A stretch of 35,265 bases of DNA, taken from Oscillospiraceae bacterium. Lineage in GTDB: Bacteria > Bacillota > Clostridia > Oscillospirales > CAG-272. Where the stretch lies: the NCBI GenBank assembly GCA_015065335.1, contig SVQM01000010.1, positions 1 through 35,265 of the forward strand. Direction: 5' to 3'. Positions within the stretch are counted from its first letter, which is position 1. Every line of letters begins with the position of its first letter. The notes under the pieces were generated by a model. The model saw only the letters and a list, made by a program, of their open reading frames with translations, was not told where the DNA came from and did not search any database. Of the stretch, positions 30,336-35,265 are shown in pieces. Position numbers and translations under genes: made by a program.

Positions 30336-31925
30336 ATGAAAAAACTACTCACTCTGTTTCTCACCGTCGCAGTGCTCGTCGGTACGCTTTCTTTCCCCGT
30401 TTCCCACGCGGATGGAATTGTCTACTTCAGCCTTGTTTCCTCCGCTGTACATGAAGGCCAAACCACCTTCACCGTTGATCTCGTTGCTCATCTTCCCGAG
30501 GGTGGTGATGTAACTCAGGTTGGTGTTCTTGTGGATGTTCCCGATGGGCTTAAGCTTGTGAGTTTCAAGGGTGTTTACGCCGGTAATGGTAAGGGTGTGT
30601 TCAGCACTTCTGAGACTTACAATACCAATCCTTACATGGTTCTTTGGGTTCATGGTACCGCTTTTCTCCCGGAGGGTGATACCACACTATGCACTCTGAC
30701 TTTTGAGGCAGACGAGGCTTTCGCCGCAGGTGACAAATATGACATCGGTCTTGAGGTTGAACCCGATAATCGACCGGCTACCGTTGCAGGTGATGAGGTG
30801 GTTGCATATTTTTTCGGTTGCACTGTAGAATACATCGCACCTGTTGAATTTTCTCTTGAGGCAGCGGATGCGAAAAATGGTGACACCACCTTCACCGTTG
30901 ATCTCGTTGCTCATCTTCCCGAGGGTGGTGATGTAACTCAGGTTGGTGTTCTTGTGGATGTTCCCGAGGGGCTCAGGCTTATGAGTTCCCAAAAGGTTTA
31001 CACCAAGGGTATGTACAGCTGTTCTCAGACTACCGATACCAACCCCTATATGATCTGGTGGATTGCCGGTACCGCTTCTCTCCCGGAGGGTGATACCACA
31101 CTATGCACTCTGACTTTTGAGGCAGACGAGGCTTTCGCCGCAGGTGACAAATATGACATCGGTCTTGAGGTTGATCCCGATAATCGACCGGCTACCGTTG
31201 CAGGAAATGCGGTGGTTGCATATTTTTACGGCTGCACTGTGGAGTACACAGGACCAACCCTTAATTTTGCTCTTGAAGCAAAGGATGTAAAGGAAGGCAC
31301 AACATCCTTTGACGTTGATCTCACCGTCACTCTCCCCAAAAATGCGACAGGTTATGAGCTCGGTTACTTCTGCCTTGAGATGAACTATGACAGTTCTGTT
31401 ATGCACCTTGCCGATGCTCCCGAATGGAAGGTTATCGGCGGAAATACTGAAAACTCCGATGAACTTACAGCTATGCCGTACAAATTTGTGTGGATCTCCA
31501 TTGACGAGGAAGAGCAGTTCTCCGCCGGAAAAAACGTGATCGCCACCATGACATTTGAGCTTGCGGAGCCTGCAAAACGAGGCAACAGTTACAGCGTCAG
31601 TCTTGCAGGAAATCAGAAGAATTTTGTGGCTACTATGGCATCGAGCGATGGTAGGTACAAAGAATTCAAATATGGTACAAATGATGTATCCTTCTCAGGT
31701 ATCTCATTTAATGCACTTATCACATACGGTGATGCAAACGGAGATGACAGTGTAACTCTTGCCGATATTTCACTGCTTCTCAAATACGTAGCCGATTGGA
31801 AGGGCATTACTATTGACACGGTAACTGCCGACGTAAACCTTGACGGTGATGTGACACTTGCGGATGCTTCCAGGATCCTCAAGTATATCGCCAAGTGGAG
31901 CGGCATCACACTGGGTGCAAGATAA
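30336..31925 (+). CDS. Scaffoldin-like secreted protein: three cohesin-like modules and a dockerin
   Basis: Secreted 529-residue protein. Signal peptide 1-25; cohesin-like module 1 (about 28-167), module 2 (169-306), a more divergent module 3 (308-458, with YFCLEMNYDSSVMHL and NVIATMTFELAEPAKRG, closest to a textbook cohesin), then a dockerin (463-524). Both calcium loops are canonical: Asp466, Asn468, Asp470, Asp477 and Asp499, Asn501, Asp503, Asp510, each followed by LLKYVADW or ILKYIAKW. Modules 1 and 2 are near-identical to each other and to the anchored module at 11272. Cohesins plus a dockerin in one chain is the plan of an adaptor scaffoldin. GGAGG at 30324-30328 sets the ATG. No enzyme or carbohydrate-binding domain was recognised. 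The fold is assigned by pattern. Confidence 0.78.
   Translation: MKKLLTLFLTVAVLVGTLSFPVSHADGIVYFSLVSSAVHEGQTTFTVDLVAHLPEGGDVTQVGVLVDVPDGLKLVSFKGVYAGNGKGVFSTSETYNTNPYMVLWVHGTAFLPEGDTTLCTLTFEADEAFAAGDKYDIGLEVEPDNRPATVAGDEVVAYFFGCTVEYIAPVEFSLEAADAKNGDTTFTVDLVAHLPEGGDVTQVGVLVDVPEGLRLMSSQKVYTKGMYSCSQTTDTNPYMIWWIAGTASLPEGDTTLCTLTFEADEAFAAGDKYDIGLEVDPDNRPATVAGNAVVAYFYGCTVEYTGPTLNFALEAKDVKEGTTSFDVDLTVTLPKNATGYELGYFCLEMNYDSSVMHLADAPEWKVIGGNTENSDELTAMPYKFVWISIDEEEQFSAGKNVIATMTFELAEPAKRGNSYSVSLAGNQKNFVATMASSDGRYKEFKYGTNDVSFSGISFNALITYGDANGDDSVTLADISLLLKYVADWKGITIDTVTADVNLDGDVTLADASRILKYIAKWSGITLGAR
30462..31204 (+). repeat. Tandem duplication within the scaffold gene
   Basis: 30462-30544 equals 30885-30967 over 83 bp (offset 423). 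30665-30760 equals 31079-31174 over 96 bp (offset 414), followed after one mismatch by 29 more identical bases (30762-30790 and 31176-31204). The change in offset is a 3-codon difference between the modules. Confidence 0.92.
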
Positions 31926-31930
31926 ACGCC

Positions 31931-31963
31931 AAAAAGTCATTGTGAAATTCACAATGACTTTTT
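31931..31963 (+). terminator. Terminator of the scaffold gene
   Basis: AAAAAGTCATTGTGAA and TTCACAATGACTTTTT form a perfect 16-bp inverted repeat, 5 nt past the stop codon. Confidence 0.9.
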
Positions 31964-31974
31964 CCTTATCTCTG

Positions 31975-32003
31975 TTGCAGATCTTGTTTCAATATGGTAC
32001 AAT
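31975..32003 (+). promoter_or_regulatory. Promoter of the secreted deacetylase gene
   Basis: TTGCAG (31975-31980), 17-nt spacer ending ATGG, TACAAT (31998-32003). It resembles the promoter at 30267-30295 over the whole region. Confidence 0.72.
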
Positions 32004-32038
32004 ATTATTACAAGATTCGACAATAACGGAGATATATT

Positions 32039-33088
32039 TTGAAAAGAATAATTTGCCTTATTGCGGTAATGTTTCTTATGGTATTTGCGGGCGGCTCGAC
32101 CGCCACGGTGCAAAGCTCGGATAACGAAGCCTCTGTATCTTCCACAGAGACTACCATACCCGAATCACCGGCATTACCGACCGACACCGAAGCCATGACC
32201 GATATCACGACTGAGATCACAACAGAGCCACCCATCCTAACGGAAATAATCACTGATACGGAGACTGTCATGAGCACAGAAACATCCACCGTTCCTGCTG
32301 ACAATGAAACAGCACCTCCCCCTGTTACCGAGCCGCCCGTCACCGAAGCTCCCGTGACGGAGCCGCCCGTAACGGAACCAACACCATCTGTAGACGAGGT
32401 CATCTCATGGTATTTCGGGCCGCAGCTTCCCGTGAGTGATATAACTACCATCCCTCTCGCCAAAAATCCGTCCATCGATCCTGCAAAGCCCATGCTTGCG
32501 CTGACCTTCGACGACGGTCCCAGCGCACATACAGAAAGACTTCTTAACATATTCAAGGCACACGGCGGTAAAGGCACATTCTTTGTAGTCGGCAACTCCA
32601 TCGGCGGAAAAGAGGCTACTCTTTCGAGAATGGCCGCTGAGGGACACGAGATCGGTATACATACGTGGTGGCATCCTCAGCTCACCACTCTCACGGATGT
32701 GGCGATCGTTGATGAGATCCTCATGACCAGAGCGAAGATCTACTCAGCTACGGGAGTTGACACCCGCATCGTCAGACCTCCCTACGGAGCGATCGATGAC
32801 AGAGTTAAAGCCATCGGTGCAAAAACCGGTGTATGCTTTGTAAACTGGTCGGTGGATACGGTAGACTGGAGAACGAGAAATGCCACTGCTGTTTACAACG
32901 AAGTGATGAACGGAGCAAGAAACGGTGCCATAATCCTATGTCACGATCTTCACGGCTCTACTGTCGATGCTATGGAAACAGTTATCCCAAAGCTCATTGC
33001 CGACGGATACCAGCTTGTCACAGTATCTGAGCTTCTGTCGTATTCCAACACTTATCTTGTGCCCGGCGGACTGTATAACAGACAGTAA
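32039..33088 (+). CDS. Secreted polysaccharide deacetylase (NodB domain)
   Basis: Extracellular carbohydrate esterase 4 enzyme of 349 residues, likely acting on peptidoglycan or another acetylated glycan. Signal peptide 1-20; a long Thr/Glu/Pro spacer (22-118) with repeated VTEPP and VTEAP; NodB domain (about 150-335) with LTFDDGPS (155-162), HTWWH (208-212, HxxxH metal site), RPPYG (246-250), the VDTVDW strand and ILCHDLH with His302. A TTG start is set by GGAG at 32028-32031. Unlike the dockerin clients it has no dockerin or C-terminal anchor, so it may be released. It shares promoter sequence with the scaffold gene. Confidence 0.92.
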   Translation: MKRIICLIAVMFLMVFAGGSTATVQSSDNEASVSSTETTIPESPALPTDTEAMTDITTEITTEPPILTEIITDTETVMSTETSTVPADNETAPPPVTEPPVTEAPVTEPPVTEPTPSVDEVISWYFGPQLPVSDITTIPLAKNPSIDPAKPMLALTFDDGPSAHTERLLNIFKAHGGKGTFFVVGNSIGGKEATLSRMAAEGHEIGIHTWWHPQLTTLTDVAIVDEILMTRAKIYSATGVDTRIVRPPYGAIDDRVKAIGAKTGVCFVNWSVDTVDWRTRNATAVYNEVMNGARNGAIILCHDLHGSTVDAMETVIPKLIADGYQLVTVSELLSYSNTYLVPGGLYNRQ

Positions 33089-33096
33089 TACAAAAA

Positions 33097-33130
33097 TCAA
33101 CCCTTGGAGTTCGGATACCCCAAGGGTTGA
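33097..33130. terminator. Bidirectional terminator
   Basis: TCAACCCTTGG and CCAAGGGTTGA, 11-bp perfect stem, between the convergent deacetylase and hydrolase genes. T-rich tracts lie on both sides. Confidence 0.85.
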
Positions 33131-33134
33131 TCTT

Positions 33135-34055
33135 TTAATTATAATTATTCATCCATATTAATGTTTCTTCAACTGCAGGTGTTATGCATATCTTCTCACC
33201 TTCGAAGATATCATTTCCCACAGGATCATCCACTGCATCCCCCACAAGCTGAGGCTCGTGTCCGCCGTAGGGGAATGTTCTGAGATATGCTGCAGAGCCG
33301 CACCTTCTTGCTCTCTCCACGAATTTTGCGGTAACGGAATACAGTACGACGGGGTCATCCTCGCACTGCCAGAACTTTACGGGGACAGGGTAAGTCTCTG
33401 CCTTTTTGCTTCTTGCGGGATCATAGCCTGCTATCTTCGACTCATCGTAGATATACTCTCCCGAACCGTCCGTATCAAATCTGTAGATCTTTCCAAGTGC
33501 AATCTTCGGCAGTCCGTCACTCCACGGTCGAAGAAATATCTGCTCATATGTATCAAGGACGGGACAATATGCCGAATGTGCTATTACCGGAACACAGCCG
33601 CTTAACACAAGATTTGTACTGCTGATACCGCCCATTGACGATCCGTGAACGAACACCTCCGGCTTCAGATTGAAATTGTCCATACAGTAGTGGTACGCCT
33701 TCACATAACTTCTTACGGCAATGGGGCTTCCGATATTGTTTCGGATATCGATACCGTATTTCTCTGCATACTCAACGGGTAGTCCGTTCACATCCATAAC
33801 AGCATACCCGTTAGCAACAAGATAATGGGTGAGTGCCTTATGCTCTATCTGTGAATCATCTGCGGAAACTGTACCTCCTGCTCCGTGACAACTTATGACA
33901 AGCCTTGTTTTTGCACCTGTATCACTATAGCTGTCGGGCAACATGATAAATCCATGATCGTCATAGCTCTCACAAATATCCTGCACCTTATCGGTAACTG
34001 CACAGTCATCGGGCAAAAAGCAGTTCACCCTCACCGAAAATCTATGTATCTGCAT
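33135..34055 (-). CDS. Alpha/beta hydrolase (esterase/lipase-like)
   Basis: Serine hydrolase of 306 residues with no signal peptide. The oxyanion region SCHGAGG (55-61), the nucleophile elbow GSSMGG (138-143, Ser140), a likely acid residue in CEDDPV (Asp233/234) and His266 in YGGHEPQ make a complete catalytic triad. A specific substrate cannot be named; the place beside a secreted deacetylase hints at a carbohydrate or acyl ester but is only context. GGAGA lies just upstream of the ATG. It converges with the deacetylase gene and shares its terminator. Confidence 0.82.
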   Translation of the reverse strand: MQIHRFSVRVNCFLPDDCAVTDKVQDICESYDDHGFIMLPDSYSDTGAKTRLVISCHGAGGTVSADDSQIEHKALTHYLVANGYAVMDVNGLPVEYAEKYGIDIRNNIGSPIAVRSYVKAYHYCMDNFNLKPEVFVHGSSMGGISSTNLVLSGCVPVIAHSAYCPVLDTYEQIFLRPWSDGLPKIALGKIYRFDTDGSGEYIYDESKIAGYDPARSKKAETYPVPVKFWQCEDDPVVLYSVTAKFVERARRCGSAAYLRTFPYGGHEPQLVGDAVDDPVGNDIFEGEKICITPAVEETLIWMNNYN

Positions 34056-34085
34056 GGTTATCTCCTTATTATGCCATCATAGAAT

Positions 34086-34118
34086 CCCCTTGTGTGCTCT
34101 TGAAAGCAACACAAGGGG
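34086..34118 (-). terminator. Terminator of ConA-like surface protein 4
   Basis: CCCCTTGTGT-GCT and AGC-AACACAAGGGG with one bulged base, 11 nt past the stop codon. Confidence 0.7.
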
Positions 34119-34129
34119 ATAATTTTAAT

Positions 34130-35113
34130 TTATGCGTTCACCTTACGAACGATAAGAGCACATCCGATAGCTGCAACCATTGCAGCAACAACAACGAACA
34201 CACTGTCACCGGTGTTGGTAGAGTTACCACCCTGTACTGCGCCTGTATTGGTGTCAGCTACGGGAGGCTCGGTAATGATAACAGTCTCGGTTACTTTGTT
34301 ACCGGAATCATCGGTCATGGTGTTGCCCTTGTCATCGGTTACATCAACGATAGAGGTTGCGGTTGTTGTAACTCTGGGTGTAGTAGTCTCGGTAGCAGAG
34401 GTATCGGTAGGTGTAGTATTATCAGCTACAGGAGTCATAGGATACAGGAATTCGGGAGTTGCGATCTTTACATCCTTGATTTGGATGAAGTTACCGTCAT
34501 TCCAATATACGAGAGCGGTAGGTACAGTATTCTCATCCTCAATACCGATAAGGTACTCATCAGCAGTATCAACATAATCGATCAAGAGCTTGTTGTCGAT
34601 GAAGCAACGGATACGTCCTCTTGTTACGGACATACCTAAGGAATAGAACTCGGATCCGTCATCTGCGATTCCCTCATAGGAAACAGGTCCAACGATAAGC
34701 TCTTCCTTGTCACAACCAACTCCGCCACCGGTGAGATAGAAACTTTTTTCCTCAACAACGTAACTGAAGCTCATGTAGTATGAACCATCTGCACGGCCGT
34801 AATTTAAAAGGTTGGTGTTGGGATAAACGACAGAAAAAGCTCTTTCAGTTTCGCTCATCTCATCATCAGCAAAGGCAGCTTCAATACAAGTATCATAGAT
34901 AAACCACTCACCCTTGGTCTGGAGACATTTAGCCTCATTGTATCCAAAAAGAAGGTTTTCATCGGTATAGAAAGCACCTGCGTGGAAGTTTGCGGTAAAT
35001 CTCTCCATATCAGAAAAATCAGACTGAACGAGGATTCCCGCAGCGGATGAGCTTACAGCAAAAACGCTGAGCATCATGGTAAGGATCACGAAAAAGGAAA
35101 CGATTTTTTTCAT
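34130..35113 (-). CDS. ConA/LamG-like surface protein 4 with C-terminal anchor
   Basis: Secreted 327-residue paralogue of the three proteins at 8876-13189, 21 kb away. Signal peptide MKKIVSFFVILTMMLSVFAV; ConA-like domain with YSLGMSVTRGRIRCFIDNKLLIDYVD and LVYWNDGNFIQIKDV; spacer with VDVTDDKGNTMTDDSGNKVTE; NTGAVQGG, NTGD, a helix and tail RKVNA. It is closest to protein 2 in the spacer (TETTTPRVTTT). The start at 35113 is set by AAAAGGAG at 35122-35129; upstream in-frame codons encode no signal peptide. The separate location suggests the family spread by duplication to both scaffold loci. Confidence 0.75.
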   Translation of the reverse strand: MKKIVSFFVILTMMLSVFAVSSSAAGILVQSDFSDMERFTANFHAGAFYTDENLLFGYNEAKCLQTKGEWFIYDTCIEAAFADDEMSETERAFSVVYPNTNLLNYGRADGSYYMSFSYVVEEKSFYLTGGGVGCDKEELIVGPVSYEGIADDGSEFYSLGMSVTRGRIRCFIDNKLLIDYVDTADEYLIGIEDENTVPTALVYWNDGNFIQIKDVKIATPEFLYPMTPVADNTTPTDTSATETTTPRVTTTATSIVDVTDDKGNTMTDDSGNKVTETVIITEPPVADTNTGAVQGGNSTNTGDSVFVVVAAMVAAIGCALIVRKVNA

Positions 35114-35161
35114 TTTTTTTACTCCTTTTATGTGTTTCCGTATTGTAAAGTTAAATGAAAG

Positions 35162-35191
35162 TTGAGAACCTGTCAATCCATATGGTACAAT
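35162..35191 (+). promoter_or_regulatory. Promoter for the gene leaving the right edge
   Basis: TTGAGA (35162-35167), 18-nt spacer ending ATGG, TACAAT (35186-35191): the same TGGTACAAT -10 as the scaffold and deacetylase promoters. Confidence 0.6.
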
Positions 35192-35238
35192 AGTTTCACC
35201 ACAAAACACAAGTACTCCGAAATGGAAGAAAGGTTCTC

Positions 35239-35265
35239 ATGATGAAATCATACCACATTTCATGC
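35239..35265 (+). CDS. Start of an unidentified gene, cut by the right edge
   Basis: ATGATGAAATCATACC... opens a frame of nine codons (MMKSYHISC) to the edge. AGAAAGG at 35228-35234 and the promoter at 35162-35191 support a real start. Nothing can be said of the product. Confidence 0.5.

Overview
The window looks like a chromosomal stretch from an anaerobic, Gram-positive gut-type Clostridia, most likely of the Oscillospiraceae/Ruminococcaceae group. The evidence is dockerin and cohesin-like modules, a rubrerythrin, a meso-diaminopimelate dehydrogenase, a HemW-type radical SAM protein, AAGGAG-type ribosome binding sites, sigma-A-type promoters often with a TGG-extended -10, and many G/C-rich palindromic intergenic repeats. 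No rRNA, tRNA, CRISPR array, transposase or phage gene was seen. Taxonomy is inference, not a database match.

Layout. 1-7113 is mostly housekeeping: efp (cut by the left edge), a D-Ala-D-Ala carboxypeptidase, an RNHCP-domain protein, ddh, rubrerythrin, and a two-gene operon of an M18 aminopeptidase and a NodB-like deacetylase. 7210-14773 is an accessory island of six secreted proteins, all on the minus strand and most with their own promoter and terminator: two dockerin-bearing proteins, three paralogous ConA/LamG-like surface proteins with C-terminal anchors, and a membrane-anchored protein with one cohesin-like module. 15040-20098 holds pyruvate kinase, dUTPase, and an acyltransferase / PfkB-like / DUF2927-lipoprotein row. 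20378-27495 is minus-strand housekeeping: mnmA-tcdA-birA-bioY, hemW, a GNAT gene boxed by inverted repeats, and lepA. 27603-30247 has a small XRE regulator with a divergent small ORF, a diacylglycerol-kinase-like enzyme and an MscS channel. 30336-35265 returns to surface functions: a scaffoldin-like protein (three cohesin-like modules plus a dockerin), a secreted NodB deacetylase driven by a copy of the same promoter, an alpha/beta hydrolase, a fourth ConA-like surface paralogue, and the first codons of a further gene.

The most interesting system is the small cohesin-dockerin surface assembly split between 7210-14773 and 30336-31925. It has a candidate anchoring cohesin, a candidate three-cohesin scaffold that itself carries a dockerin, and dockerin clients. 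The clients carry no recognisable glycoside hydrolase, only ConA-like or fibronectin-like modules. This suggests adhesion or carbohydrate binding rather than a classical cellulosome, but that is inference.

A second theme is intergenic repeats. One family of terminator-like hairpins has different stems but a shared C-run/AAAAACTTT tail, and several REP-like palindromes occur near 20.1-20.4, 24.7-25.7 and 28.1-28.4 kb.
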